Assembly: GCF_903652925.1 (NCBI RefSeq)
Contig: NZ_CAHLAR010000002.1
Span: 682,001-746,000, forward strand
Direction of reading: 5' to 3'
Length of the DNA: 64,000 nt
Source of the DNA: Achromobacter anxifer
GTDB lineage: Bacteria > Pseudomonadota > Gammaproteobacteria > Burkholderiales > Burkholderiaceae_B
Part shown: positions 25,895-34,492 of the stretch, piece after piece
Layout of the letters: each line of letters opens with the position of its first letter
Position numbering within the stretch: position 1 is the stretch's first letter
The notes under the pieces: model-generated
Told to the model about the DNA's origin: nothing
The model's database searches: none
Seen by the model: only the letters and a program-made list of their open reading frames with translations
Position numbers and translations under genes: made by a program

Positions 25895-26203
25895 TCAAAG
25901 CCCTTGCGCGAGTCCCTTCGCGGTATCCCCGAGCGACTTGCGCTCATTGACCGCATCGGTCAGCTCCGTGATGAACCAGGGCAGCACCAGTTTGGTGCTG
26001 CTGTCGGAAAGACCGATATGCAAACGTTCTGTCGATCCGGCGGGGGTGGTCGCGTTTTGAGGCGCGCGCTCGTCTTGCGTTGCGATGGGCTTTGCGGGCT
26101 GTGGGGCGAGATCGGGCGTGGCCGGTTCCGCTGCGGCGGTCGCGGCCGCCGTGCTCAACAACACAGTGGCTGCGAGCAAGTGCATACGCTGAAATTTCTG
26201 CAT
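25895..26203 (-). CDS. Small periplasmic hypothetical protein
   Basis: A 102-residue protein from ATG 26203, with GAGGAC upstream. Residues 1-26 are a signal peptide (basic start, LLAATVLLSTAAATAAAEP). Residues 27-60 are Pro/Ala/Thr-rich and low complexity. The C-terminal 40 residues (RLHIGLSDSSTKLVLPWFI and a helix ending GLAQGL) look folded, perhaps amphipathic. No family recognised. Convergent with the Bug receptor gene. Confidence 0.65.
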   Translation of the reverse strand: MQKFQRMHLLAATVLLSTAAATAAAEPATPDLAPQPAKPIATQDERAPQNATTPAGSTERLHIGLSDSSTKLVLPWFITELTDAVNERKSLGDTAKGLAQGL

Positions 26204-26560
26204 GGTGGTATGTCCTCGGTGGGCTGTGGGAGCCTTTCTGGTCAGGGCACAAGCATGCCGCATGCCCCGTGGGTGTGGTCCCGCGTATTGTGAGGCAGGC
26301 TGCCGTTGCGCTTTATGGGGGAGTTGTGACGCTCTGTGAAGAACTGTTGAGATCGGCGCTCGGGGAACGCACGAACGGATGGTTGATCGACAGTCCCCGG
26401 GGACTGTCACCCCCTTTCCTTGCTCCAGACAGCTAATCGATAGCGTGCTGGAAAAGTGGCGGCGTGATGTCCAAGAGCATCCCCCGTGCCGCAGCCTACA
26501 CTGTCACGTTGGCGCAGCCCGTTGCTGCGTCAAGGGAGCCGCGACAGGCTGAGATTGAAC
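26204..26560. other. Intergenic region, no gene seen
   Basis: 357 bases between the small periplasmic gene and the HD gene. It contains the 20-bp palindrome at 26389-26408 and no frame with a convincing start and coding pattern. Divergent promoters are expected here but no clear -10/-35 pair was identified. Confidence 0.6.
26389..26408. repeat. 20-bp perfect palindrome
   Basis: GACAGTCCCC is followed directly by GGGGACTGTC, with no spacer, and then by ACCCCCTTT. It may be an operator or one copy of a dispersed repeat; only one copy is seen in this window. Confidence 0.6.
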
Positions 26561-27133
26561 ATGGATATCGAAAACATCAAAGGCCGGCTGGCCTTTCTGC
26601 AGGAAGCCGAAAGGCTCAAGAGTGTGCTGCGCAGCGGATTCACGTCCACGGGCCGCCCGGAAAGCACGGCCGAGCACACCTGGCGCCTGTGCCTGATGGC
26701 CATGGCCTTTGAAGACGAGCTGGCCGGCCTGGACATGCTCAAGGTGCTGAAACTGTGCGTGCTGCACGACCTGGGCGAGGCCATCCACGGCGACGTTCCC
26801 GCCATCGAGAAGCACCAGCATCCGGACAAGAGCGCACAGGAAAAGGCCGACCTGCTGCACCTGACACGGTCCCTGGACGAGAAGCAGCGCGCCGGCATCA
26901 TGGCGCTGTGGCAGGAATACGAGGACGCCGCCACGCCGGAAGCCAAGGCCGTCAAGGCCCTGGACAAACTGGAAACCATTCTGCAGCACACGCAGGGCTT
27001 GAATCCGCCGGATTTTGATTACGGGTTCAACCTGACCTATGGTCAGAAGCACACCGATGCGGATCCCTTGTTTGCATTGGTGCGCAGCATCCTGGACGAG
27101 AAGACGCGGGCGCGGATCGTTTCAGAGACTTGA
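26561..27133 (+). CDS. HD-domain hydrolase (YfbR/HDDC2-like)
   Basis: A 190-residue soluble protein from ATG 26561. The metal motif of the HD superfamily is clear: EHTWRLCLMAM (first His), CVLHDLGEAIHGDVPA (the HD pair), and a later LDKLETILQH with a conserved Asp. The order and length match 5'-deoxynucleotidase YfbR and HDDC2-type phosphohydrolases that act on nucleoside monophosphates. It is a single gene, with a repeat array directly after it. Substrate is assigned by family only. Confidence 0.87.
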   Translation: MDIENIKGRLAFLQEAERLKSVLRSGFTSTGRPESTAEHTWRLCLMAMAFEDELAGLDMLKVLKLCVLHDLGEAIHGDVPAIEKHQHPDKSAQEKADLLHLTRSLDEKQRAGIMALWQEYEDAATPEAKAVKALDKLETILQHTQGLNPPDFDYGFNLTYGQKHTDADPLFALVRSILDEKTRARIVSET

Positions 27134-27178
27134 ACGGTCTGGCGATCTGGCTGGCGGTTCGACATGCGGTTTGGCAGG

Positions 27179-27258
27179 GGCCGGCGGCGGTCCGGCAGGC
27201 GGTCCGGCAGCGGTCCGGCGGCGGTCCAGCGGCAGGTCAGGCGGCAGGTCAGGCGGCG
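27179..27258. repeat. Degenerate 11-12-bp GC-rich tandem repeat
   Basis: About six imperfect units of the type GGTCCGGCAGGC / GGTCAGGCGGCA follow the HD gene and run into the last codons of the convergent EamA gene, where they encode its Ala-rich tail. The array is likely prone to length change. Confidence 0.6.
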
Positions 27259-28145
27259 CTTGCCGCCGCGGCCGCGCGCCGTTCATGCGTGCCGAACCAG
27301 ACGCCGGACAGCACCAGCACAAAAGCCCCCGTCAGGCGCAATGTCGGCGGATACGAGCCGCTCAACAGCTCGATCAATACTGCCGTGATCGGCGCCAGCG
27401 CCTGAAACGACATGACCCGGCTCGCCTCCAGACGGGTCAGCGCCCACAGCAGACAGAAATAGCCCACCGCGCTGGAAAGCCCGATGAACGCCACATTCGC
27501 CCATTGAAAGCCCGACAGGCCGGGCAGCAATGGCGCGCCCCGCGCCAGGCAGACGCCCGCCAGGAACAGGACCGACACAAGCATCGCCACCACGCTGACA
27601 TACATGGCTGGATACCGGCGCAGGTACGGACGATATAAAAGACTGCAAGCCGCTCCGATAAACGTCGCGCCTAGCAAGGCGGCCCAAGCCCAGCCGTCGG
27701 CAGAGCTGCCCACCGCCGCCGCCGAGGGCTGCAGCAACAGCGCAATCCCCGACACCGCCACCCCCGCGCCTATCAGCCGAGGCCAGCTGAACCGTTCGCG
27801 TCCCGTGGCAATCGCCAGGCACAGCGTCACCAGCGGCAGCGTGGAAAACACCAGCGCGCAAGTGGCGGCCGGCAGCCGTGCCAGCGCGTAGTTCAGCAGC
27901 AAGATCAGCATCGCGAATTGCAGTATGCCCAGGCCTGCCACCGCACAGAAATCCCTGGCCGTAAACCGTACGGACCACCGCCGCAGCATGGGCGCGGCAA
28001 GCACCAGCGCGCCGATGGCATAGCGCAGGAAGGCCAGCGTCTCGGGCGAAACGTCACTCGACACCGCGCGGGTGGACACCATCGCGGCCCCCACCAGCGC
28101 GCCCGTGACGGCGGCGGCGCATATGGCCTGGGCGCGTTCACTCAT
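27249..28145 (-). CDS. EamA/DMT-superfamily exporter
   Basis: A 298-residue inner-membrane protein with ten hydrophobic helices arranged as two repeats of five, the pattern of the drug/metabolite transporter superfamily. The first repeat includes VGAAMVSTRAV and ETLAFLRYAIGALVL; the second includes LAGVCLARGAP and FSSAVGYFCLLWALTRLEASRVMSF-type motif (first residue Leu) before the last pair of helices, as usual in EamA proteins. These export amino acids or metabolites. The tail RRAAAAASAA is encoded by the repeat array. The gene upstream on the same strand (MarR-GNAT) is 60 bases away. Confidence 0.88.
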   Translation of the reverse strand: MSERAQAICAAAVTGALVGAAMVSTRAVSSDVSPETLAFLRYAIGALVLAAPMLRRWSVRFTARDFCAVAGLGILQFAMLILLLNYALARLPAATCALVFSTLPLVTLCLAIATGRERFSWPRLIGAGVAVSGIALLLQPSAAAVGSSADGWAWAALLGATFIGAACSLLYRPYLRRYPAMYVSVVAMLVSVLFLAGVCLARGAPLLPGLSGFQWANVAFIGLSSAVGYFCLLWALTRLEASRVMSFQALAPITAVLIELLSGSYPPTLRLTGAFVLVLSGVWFGTHERRAAAAASAA

Positions 28146-28205
28146 CGGAGTCGAGCCTATCCGTGGAAACGGATCTGATTTGGCCGCAGGGATGCATCGC
28201 GTGGC

Positions 28206-29129
28206 CTACAGATCCCGAGCCCAGTACTGCCCCACCAGATCCTTGCCGAAGCTGTGGTGCTTCTCTTCCTCGACCAGCTCGAAGCCTGCCTTCTCGTAGA
28301 TCCGCCGCGCATCCGTCAACACGCTATTGGTCCACAACACCATGCGCTTATATCCAGCCTGCCGCGCAAACCGCAGGCATTCGTCCACCAGCCTGTGGCC
28401 TATGCCCAGCCCGCGCGCGGCGCCGTCTACGTACAGCAGGCGCAGCTTCGCCGTCGTCTCGTCCTGCCGCACCACGAAGACCGAACCCGCCATCTTCCCG
28501 TCCTTCTCGGCGATCCAGCAGCGCTCGCTGTCGCGGTCGAACTCCCGGATGAACTTCGCCACGATCTCGGCCACCAGCGCCTCGTACTCCGAGTTCCAGC
28601 CGAACTCCTGCGCATAAACCATGGCCTGGTTCGCCACCACCAGCCCCATGTCGCCTGGCCGCGGATCGCGCAGCACGTAGGGCAGGGGGGCTTTGTCGCC
28701 GAGCAGGTTCTGGATCTCGTTCATGGCATTGACCAGCTGCGCTTGCGCCGGCTCCGATAGCTGTTTGAGGATGGCGATGATCTCGTTGCGCGACGCCTCG
28801 TTGAGCGGCGCAAACGCCGCCCGGCCCGCGTCCGTCAGTTCCAGCAGACCGACGCGCGCGTCCGCCGCCGAGCGCGTCTTGGCGATCAAACCCTTCTTCT
28901 CGAAGCCCGAGATCACGCGGCTGACATACCCCGCGTCCAGGTTCAGTTCCCGGCACAGGTCCGAGGTGCTGAGCGCCGGCCGGTGAGCCAGTTCGTAGAG
29001 AATGCGCACTTCGGTCAGCGAGAACTCGCTGGCCAGCAGGTGTTCGTGCAGCACCCCGATCTGGCGGGTGTAGAAGCGGTTGAAGTACCGGACCGCTTCG
29101 GCGCGGTCGTAGAGCGATTGCTCTGTCAT
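28206..29129 (-). CDS. MarR regulator fused to GNAT acetyltransferase
   Basis: A 307-residue protein from ATG 29129. Residues 1-145 form a MarR winged helix (FSLTEVRILYELAHRP, STSDLCRELNLDAGYVSRVI, then the wing around RSAADARVGLLELTDAG). Residues 150-307 form a GNAT domain with the acetyl-CoA loop RGLGIGHRLVDECL and a final YEKAGFELVEEE. MarR-GNAT fusions are known in proteobacteria; the acetylated substrate is unknown. Palindromes upstream of the start suggest autoregulation. It may also control the EamA exporter gene 60 bases downstream on the same strand. Confidence 0.9.
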   Translation of the reverse strand: MTEQSLYDRAEAVRYFNRFYTRQIGVLHEHLLASEFSLTEVRILYELAHRPALSTSDLCRELNLDAGYVSRVISGFEKKGLIAKTRSAADARVGLLELTDAGRAAFAPLNEASRNEIIAILKQLSEPAQAQLVNAMNEIQNLLGDKAPLPYVLRDPRPGDMGLVVANQAMVYAQEFGWNSEYEALVAEIVAKFIREFDRDSERCWIAEKDGKMAGSVFVVRQDETTAKLRLLYVDGAARGLGIGHRLVDECLRFARQAGYKRMVLWTNSVLTDARRIYEKAGFELVEEEKHHSFGKDLVGQYWARDL

Positions 29130-29146
29130 GGGGAGGTCCAATTGCT

Positions 29147-29179
29147 TGCCTAAGGCATATTATTATTTGCTTTAGGCAA
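29147..29179. promoter_or_regulatory. Tandem palindromic MarR-type operator
   Basis: TGCCTAAGGCA (29147-29157, perfect around a central A) and TTGCTTTAGGCAA (29167-29179) are spaced by two helical turns and lie 18 bases before the MarR-GNAT start, in an AT-rich stretch. MarR proteins bind such palindromes as dimers. Confidence 0.65.
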
Positions 29180-29262
29180 ATATTGGAAGATCTTTTTCTG
29201 TTCGGCGGCCGGCGCTCCGATAGGCGGGTGCTATCCAGCGAGCGGCGGGCGGGCTGCCGCCA

Positions 29263-30213
29263 TCACCTCTGCCGGAACTGCTTCCGATAAGCAGCCGGCG
29301 ACACCGAGAACGCCGCCGTGAAATGCTGCCGCAGCGACACCGTCGACCCGAACCCCGTGGCCTCGGCCACCCGGTCCACCGACAGCCCGCCCGTCTCCAG
29401 CAGCCGCTGCGCCGCGGCCAGCCTGTGGTTCAGCACCCATTGCGTCACGGTCGTGCCCGTCTTCAGCTTGAAGCGCCGCGTGAAATTGCGGCGGCTCAGC
29501 CCGGCCTCGCTGGCCAGGCGGTCCAGCCCCAGCGGCTCCTGCAAATGCTCGATGGCCCATTCCATCGCCACGCTTATCGGATCGCCGCCGTCCTCCCGCG
29601 TGAGCGGACGTTCGATGTATTGCGCCTGCCCGCCATCGCGATGCGGCGCCATCACCATGCGGCGGGCCACCCGGTTCGCCAGTTCCGCGCCATGGTCGCA
29701 GCGCAGCAGATGCAGGCAGCAATCGATGGCGGCCGCGGTGCCGGCGGAGGTCAGGATGTCGCCGTCGTCCACGTACAGGGCCTTGCGGTCGAGACGGATC
29801 TGCGGGTACTTGCGGGCGAAGTCGTCGCTCCAGACCCAGTGCGTCGACGCCGGACGGCCGTCGAGCAAACCCGCCTCGGCCAGCACAAAGGCGCCCAGGC
29901 ACAGGCCGATGACCCGCGCGCCGCGCGCGTGCGCATCGCGCAGGGCCTGCAACATGGTTTCCGGCGGGCGCTCGTCCGGATCGCGCCAGGCCGGCACGAT
30001 CACCGTGTCGGCCTCGGCCAGGGCCGAATAGTCGTGCGGCACATGGATATCGAAACCCGACATGGTCGCGACCGGCTCGACCGCTTCGCCGCAGACCAGC
30101 AGGCGATAGCGCGGCGCGCCCAGCCGGGCCAGGTCGTCGCCGAACACCATGCAGGGCACGGACAGGTGGAAGGAACTGATGCCCGCGAAGGCGACGACGG
30201 CGATGGTATGCAT
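29263..30213 (-). CDS. GlxA/FtrA-type AraC regulator with DJ-1/PfpI-like N-domain
   Basis: A 316-residue regulator from ATG 30213. Residues 1-185 form a class I glutamine amidotransferase-like (DJ-1/PfpI) sensor domain with HTIAVVAFAGISSFHLSVP, a nucleophile-elbow-like GLCLGAFVLAEAG (Cys present) and THWVWSDDF. Residues 215-316 hold the AraC double helix-turn-helix (LDRLASEAGLSRRNFTRRFK...VDRVAEATGFGS). The layout and length fit FtrA/GlxA transcriptional activators. It is divergent from an isochorismatase-like hydrolase gene, its probable target. Confidence 0.9.
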   Translation of the reverse strand: MHTIAVVAFAGISSFHLSVPCMVFGDDLARLGAPRYRLLVCGEAVEPVATMSGFDIHVPHDYSALAEADTVIVPAWRDPDERPPETMLQALRDAHARGARVIGLCLGAFVLAEAGLLDGRPASTHWVWSDDFARKYPQIRLDRKALYVDDGDILTSAGTAAAIDCCLHLLRCDHGAELANRVARRMVMAPHRDGGQAQYIERPLTREDGGDPISVAMEWAIEHLQEPLGLDRLASEAGLSRRNFTRRFKLKTGTTVTQWVLNHRLAAAQRLLETGGLSVDRVAEATGFGSTVSLRQHFTAAFSVSPAAYRKQFRQR

Positions 30214-30364
30214 GGCGCAAAGGGCAGAAATGCGGATTTGGCCCGATCCTATCATTTATTGGTATTCGGGCCACTTTCGGGTTCAAGGCCGATGGCGGAT
30301 CCTTGATGCCGTTCGCCCTCATGCGTGAACGGCAATCAAAACGCCTACAGATCAAGGACCTACG

Positions 30365-30982
30365 ATGAATCACCCGACCATTCGCACCATCGCCGGCGCT
30401 ACTGCTCCGCAGTCGATCGACCCGGCCAGCACCGCCTTGCTGGTGATCGATTTCCAGAATGAATACTTCAGCGGCAGGCTGCCGATTCCCGAAGGCCTCG
30501 CGGCCCTGCGCAACGCCGCCCAGCTAGTCGCCCACGCTGATCAGCATGGCATCCCGGTCTTCCATATCCAGCACGCCACGCCCGCCGGCAGCCCGGTCTT
30601 CGCCGACGGCAGCGCCGGCATCGAGTTCCATCCCGACCTGCAGCCCGCGGCGGGCCATACAATACTGCGCAAGTCGACGGTCAGCGTATTTCCCAGCACC
30701 GACATCGACCAACGCCTGAAGGCGGCGGGCGTGCGCACGCTGCTGATCACTGGCCTGATGACCCATGCCTGCGTCGCGGGCGCTGCCCGGGACGCGGTGC
30801 CGCTGGGCTATCAGGTGATCGTGGCGGCTGATGCTTGCGCCACGCGCGACCTGGATACGGGTAAGGGGGAGCAGGCTGCGTTGCCGCATGCGATGCTGCA
30901 TCGCGCTGCGCTGGCGAGCATCGATGACACGTTTGGGGACATCATGACGACGAAGCAGGTGTTGGAACTACCGCTGGCTTGA
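30365..30982 (+). CDS. Isochorismatase-family cysteine hydrolase
   Basis: A 205-residue cytoplasmic enzyme. The catalytic triad of the family is present: Asp29 in TALLVIDFQNEY, Lys103 in LRKSTVSVF, Cys136 in GLMTHACVAGAARDA. The family includes nicotinamidases, ureidoacrylate and biuret hydrolases, and carbamoylsarcosine hydrolases. The substrate cannot be decided from sequence; nicotinamidase-specific metal-binding residues are not evident. Divergent from the GlxA-type regulator across 151 bases, the usual arrangement for this pair. Confidence 0.9.
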   Translation: MNHPTIRTIAGATAPQSIDPASTALLVIDFQNEYFSGRLPIPEGLAALRNAAQLVAHADQHGIPVFHIQHATPAGSPVFADGSAGIEFHPDLQPAAGHTILRKSTVSVFPSTDIDQRLKAAGVRTLLITGLMTHACVAGAARDAVPLGYQVIVAADACATRDLDTGKGEQAALPHAMLHRAALASIDDTFGDIMTTKQVLELPLA

Positions 30983-31117
30983 GGAGCGGGAAGGGACCGG
31001 GCCCGCTGCCAACCTCGCGCGTCTCCGTCGGCGTCTTGCTTTTGAGCGCGGCTTCGGGCGCAGGGTGTCAGTCTGCAAATTATCTCTGCCGACATTGCAG
31101 GTCGATGTCGCGCTTAA

Positions 31118-31993
31118 TCAGCGCCGTCTGCGCACCCCGGTCCCGGCCGCTTTGACCACTCGCTCCAGAGCCGCGTCCACTTCGTCGGAACCCATTATCC
31201 GGGTGAATTCGAAGTGCATGCCATCCAGCCGGCCCCTATAAAAACCGCCCCAATATGCGCCAAACTCCTGGGCCACCGGAACCAGCCTATAGACACAGCC
31301 GATCTCGTCGGGAGTCGCCGGGAAGGCGTTCAACTTGTTTGCGCTGTAATTGATATCGAACGCGGTCGCCCAGCAATGGTTGCTCAACTCATGGGTGCTG
31401 CCGCGCTTGTAGCGCCGGCTGAATGTGCCTTCGAAGGATTTCACATCCGGCAGCAGGCCGGTCGTTTCCCAGGCGCTCCACAGCGTTGTCAGCTGATACG
31501 CCAGTTTCTCGTGAAACGGCACCTTGGGCTGTCCGCCAGCAATGCCCTTCAACTGCGGTAGTGCCACCGACTGCAAATGCTTCGCTTCCCACCCGTTGGT
31601 AATGATCAGGCGTTCCATATTGCCCGGTTCGCCGGCCGGCTTGGCCTCGATGCGTCCGAATACCTCGTGCATCTGTTCCTGGCTGAGGGGGCTTTTGGTT
31701 TGTGGGGCTATATCGGGATAGGAGTAACCCCAAAGTTTGGCCACCAGGCGAGCATCGAAATCGTCCGTGATGTCGAAGGCCAAGCCACACCCCAAGGTCA
31801 TGTTCCCAACTATCCCGTCGACCGTGAGGATGCTCGCGTTCGCCTTCTTGTTGAACGCGGTCTGGAAACTGCGGGTTCCCTTTTCGCTTTCCCTGTCGAA
31901 TTGCTTTTCCCCATGCGCGAAGTTGTTGTCCTTCAGGAACTGATTCCAGCGCTCGACCAGCAGTCCTGAATCACCCGGGTTGAATCTAGGCAT
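31118..31993 (-). CDS. Peptidoglycan-binding M15 peptidase (endolysin-like)
   Basis: A 291-residue protein without a signal peptide; GGAGACC precedes the ATG at 31993. Residues 4-75 resemble a PG_binding_1 repeat (FNPGDSGLLVERWNQFL to VDGIVGNMTLG). Residues 180-265 hold the M15 zinc centre: SNHCWATAFD gives His206 and Asp213, and LDGMHFEF gives Asp257 and His260. This pattern is that of L-alanyl-D-glutamate or D-Ala-D-Ala peptidases of phage lysins and secreted effectors. It follows a lipoprotein gene on the same strand by 51 bases. A secreted antibacterial effector or a phage-derived lysin are both possible. Confidence 0.82.
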   Translation of the reverse strand: MPRFNPGDSGLLVERWNQFLKDNNFAHGEKQFDRESEKGTRSFQTAFNKKANASILTVDGIVGNMTLGCGLAFDITDDFDARLVAKLWGYSYPDIAPQTKSPLSQEQMHEVFGRIEAKPAGEPGNMERLIITNGWEAKHLQSVALPQLKGIAGGQPKVPFHEKLAYQLTTLWSAWETTGLLPDVKSFEGTFSRRYKRGSTHELSNHCWATAFDINYSANKLNAFPATPDEIGCVYRLVPVAQEFGAYWGGFYRGRLDGMHFEFTRIMGSDEVDAALERVVKAAGTGVRRRR

Positions 31994-32044
31994 GATGGTC
32001 TCCAGTGTTCATGGTGCGCCGCGTATGTGCGGGGTAGGGTGTTG

Positions 32045-32872
32045 TTACTTTGCCGCCGCATTTAGCAGCCAACCGAAGACCGGATCGGCGGGCGTCAAGG
32101 GCTGTGCGGTATTGGCCTCAGATAGGGCGATTGCCGGTGAAGAAGGGGTTACGGGAGCTCCTGTCTTCACGCATGAGTCGATATCCAGGATGGCCAGCTT
32201 TACTTCCTTGGCGAGCTGTTCAATTTTTGGATATTGAATTCCGTTGACCATGACATTTTTGTCGGAAGTCTGCGACGGCGTGCTCTGCATCCTGTAGTAG
32301 CTGTTATACGCAGCCAGTACGGCAGCGGCATCGATGGGAGCTGGTGTCAGCGCGTTGAGATTCTGGCGCAGCTGCGATTGAATCTCCATCGACGCGAAAT
32401 TCATGGATCGGACCAGCATGGGCAGCTTGTCAAGCTTGTCGCTCAACTCCGACGGGGCGCCGCTTCGCAGGGCGTACGTCACCGTGACGACACAGCCTGC
32501 CTTCTTCGCCGCCGCATCGAAAAGGCCGCGCTGAGCCTCCAGGTGATACCGCGCGCCCAATTGACTCGCACCCGCCGCAATGCCGGCGCCGGTAGCGGTG
32601 GTCGCCACGTTTCCAATCAAGCCGCCGGTGACTCCGACGACCACGCCAGCCAGCGTCCAATCGCTTTGTTGATATAGCCCACGTTGCGCCTGGTCCGCGC
32701 GGTCTTGGTACGCCTTTCGTTCGGCGACAAGGCGGTCATTACCCTCGGGCACGGTAGCGAAAGGCTCGAGCGGTTCAGACTTGTATATCGGATAGGCACC
32801 AGGGGGACCGGCGGCACAGCCGGCCAATAGGACCGGGACCAAGACCGATGGCAGGCAAAGGCGGCTCGCCAT
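32045..32872 (-). CDS. Lipoprotein with glycine-zipper segment, unknown function
   Basis: A 275-residue protein from ATG 32872, chosen because AAGGA lies 2-6 bases upstream and a lipoprotein signal follows directly (hydrophobic core and VLLAGC). Residues 75-120 hold a Gly/Ala-rich hydrophobic stretch (LAGVVVGVTGGLIGN... GAGIAAGASQLG) able to insert in a membrane. The C-terminal half is helical with two cysteines. It is cotranscribed with the M15 peptidase gene downstream. A periplasmic protein that protects from or assists the peptidase is one option; not proven by sequence. Confidence 0.72.
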   Translation of the reverse strand: MASRLCLPSVLVPVLLAGCAAGPPGAYPIYKSEPLEPFATVPEGNDRLVAERKAYQDRADQAQRGLYQQSDWTLAGVVVGVTGGLIGNVATTATGAGIAAGASQLGARYHLEAQRGLFDAAAKKAGCVVTVTYALRSGAPSELSDKLDKLPMLVRSMNFASMEIQSQLRQNLNALTPAPIDAAAVLAAYNSYYRMQSTPSQTSDKNVMVNGIQYPKIEQLAKEVKLAILDIDSCVKTGAPVTPSSPAIALSEANTAQPLTPADPVFGWLLNAAAK

Positions 32873-33227
32873 TCCTTGCGCCGACAGCCGCAATAGCCGA
32901 GCAAAAGGGGTATTACCCATCAGGCGCCTGAGCATATTTTTGGATGGCGATAATTGGACCGAGCGTTTCTGGCGAATGTTGATAGCCAGCGTAGCAACGA
33001 GGATTCGATGCGGCTAGCCATCCAGAAGCATGATGCCAAGGCCCGAGGAGCCAATCCGGTCACGTTGCAGAGACGGGTTTGAATACCGGCCTACAATTTG
33101 GCGTCATCCAAATGGGTAATCCAATACCGTTATTCGGTTTGACCTTTTCATGGTCATCGCAGTGACGTCGAATTTGTCCCGGAGAGCCCCGGCCGGCCCT
33201 GCCCATCTAGCAGAGCGAGCCTCGCTA
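32873..33227. other. Intergenic region, no convincing gene
   Basis: 355 bases between the lipoprotein gene and the truncated unknown gene. A 24-codon frame at 33008-33082 (starting MRLAIQKHDA) is the only candidate and has no ribosome site. The last 40 bases resemble the leader of the gene at 39573. Confidence 0.5.
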
Positions 33228-33614
33228 ATGTCCGAACACCACCAGTTCCTGTGCCCACGCGACCTGCATCTGCCGCCGCCTGATTGGCGGGCGCTGAAAA
33301 TCAAACTGCTGGAAGTCGAATATGTGATGGAACCGCGCGGCAATGGCATTCCGTATCGCGCTCTGTTGAACCTGAGCTTCGGCCTTGCCAGCCTGAACGA
33401 AGGTTCGTACCAATATCAAGAAGACCTGGGCACCACGGGAGACGTGATCGCCATGTCCGTGCGGGCGGGGTATCTGCCGGTGGAGATACCCATACGCCAT
33501 AGCGAAACCCTGGCGCTGCTGGCCGAGCACGGTAATACGCAGGCGATACGGCGGCAGGGCCAGCCCGAGTTCATGGACAGGCTTGGGGGCGCCGTCGGTC
33601 AGACGTCGAGCTGA
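33228..33614 (+). pseudogene. Truncated copy of the unknown gene at 39573
   Basis: The first about 100 codons match the start of the full gene at 39573-40373 almost residue for residue (MSEHHQFLCPRDLHLPPPDW, then PYRALLNLSFGLA and GTTGDVIAM). After an LLAEHG at about 33530 the similarity stops and the frame runs 16 bases into the end of the convergent dehydrogenase gene. The C-terminal 160 residues are missing. This is a 3'-truncated relic. Confidence 0.75.
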
Positions 33615-34492
33615 CTCTCCGCCTCGCCGATCCGGAAGACTTGGGATAGATCCCAGTCCCCCATGCCGCGCTGCACGGCGTCCTGTAGCAGGCGCCGCAC
33701 TTCCGGCAGCACGCGTTGGACGGTGGCGCTCGCTTCGGCCAGTTCGGCAATCGCGTCCAGATCCTTGAGCAACACGCGCGCCGTGCCGGTGGCATGCTCG
33801 GGCGGGGTCACCATGCGCGGCCACAACGTTTGCAGCAGCACGGAATCTGCCCAACCGCCTTGCAGGGCCGACGGCAGGGCGGCGGTTTCGATGCCGCTGC
33901 GCTTGGCCAGCACGAAGGCTTCGGCCAAACCGGCGAGCGTGGTCGCCACGATGGCCTGATTGGCGAGCTTGGTGGTCTGGCCCGCGCCGACCTCGCCCAT
34001 GCGCGTGACGCGCGCGGCGTAGGCGCGCATCACGGGCGTCACGGCTTCGATCGTGTCGGTCGGTCCGCCCGCCATGATGGCCAGCTTGCCGTTCGCCGCG
34101 CCGTCCGTGCCGCCCGAGACAGGCGCATCGATCCACGCGCCGCCGGTCGCTGCCGCCCAGCGCCCAGCCAAGGCGCGAGTGAGCGCGGGCGACAAGGTCG
34201 AATGGTCGATGAGACAAGAGGGTGGGGTGGCGGCGTGCGCAAGCCCGTGTTCGCCGAACACGACGTCCTCCACCGCTTTGCCGTCGCCCAGGCAAAGCAG
34301 GGCGATGTCCACGCTCTCGCCCAGCGCCTGCGGCGTGGCCTTTGCCACGGCTCCCGCAGCGACAAGCGAGCCGAGCTTGGCGCTGGAGCGGTTCCAGACG
34401 GCGACCTCGTACCCCGCGGCCAGCAGCCGCCGGGTCATGGGTTCACCCATGCGGCCGATGCCGCAAAAGCCGACGCGCTGCGTCTTCGTCAT
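33599..34492 (-). CDS. 3-hydroxyisobutyrate dehydrogenase-family oxidoreductase
   Basis: A 297-residue beta-hydroxyacid dehydrogenase. It shows the NAD(P) site [18 protein letters not shown], the substrate loop [11 protein letters not shown] at about 125-135, and the catalytic Lys in [14 protein letters not shown] at about 175. Such enzymes oxidise 3-hydroxyisobutyrate, tartronate semialdehyde or related acids. It is the last gene of a four-gene operon (MFS, SDR, IlvD-like, this) and overlaps the IlvD-like gene by four bases. The pathway is probably breakdown of a sugar acid or hydroxy acid. Confidence 0.9.
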   Translation of the reverse strand: MTKTQRVGFCGIGRMGEPMTRRLLAAGYEVAVWNRSSAKLGSLVAAGAVAKATPQALGESVDIALLCLGDGKAVEDVVFGEHGLAHAATPPSCLIDHSTLSPALTRALAGRWAAATGGAWIDAPVSGGTDGAANGKLAIMAGGPTDTIEAVTPVMRAYAARVTRMGEVGAGQTTKLANQAIVATTLAGLAEAFVLAKRSGIETAALPSALQGGWADSVLLQTLWPRMVTPPEHATGTARVLLKDLDAIAELAEASATVQRVLPEVRRLLQDAVQRGMGDWDLSQVFRIGEAESQLDV

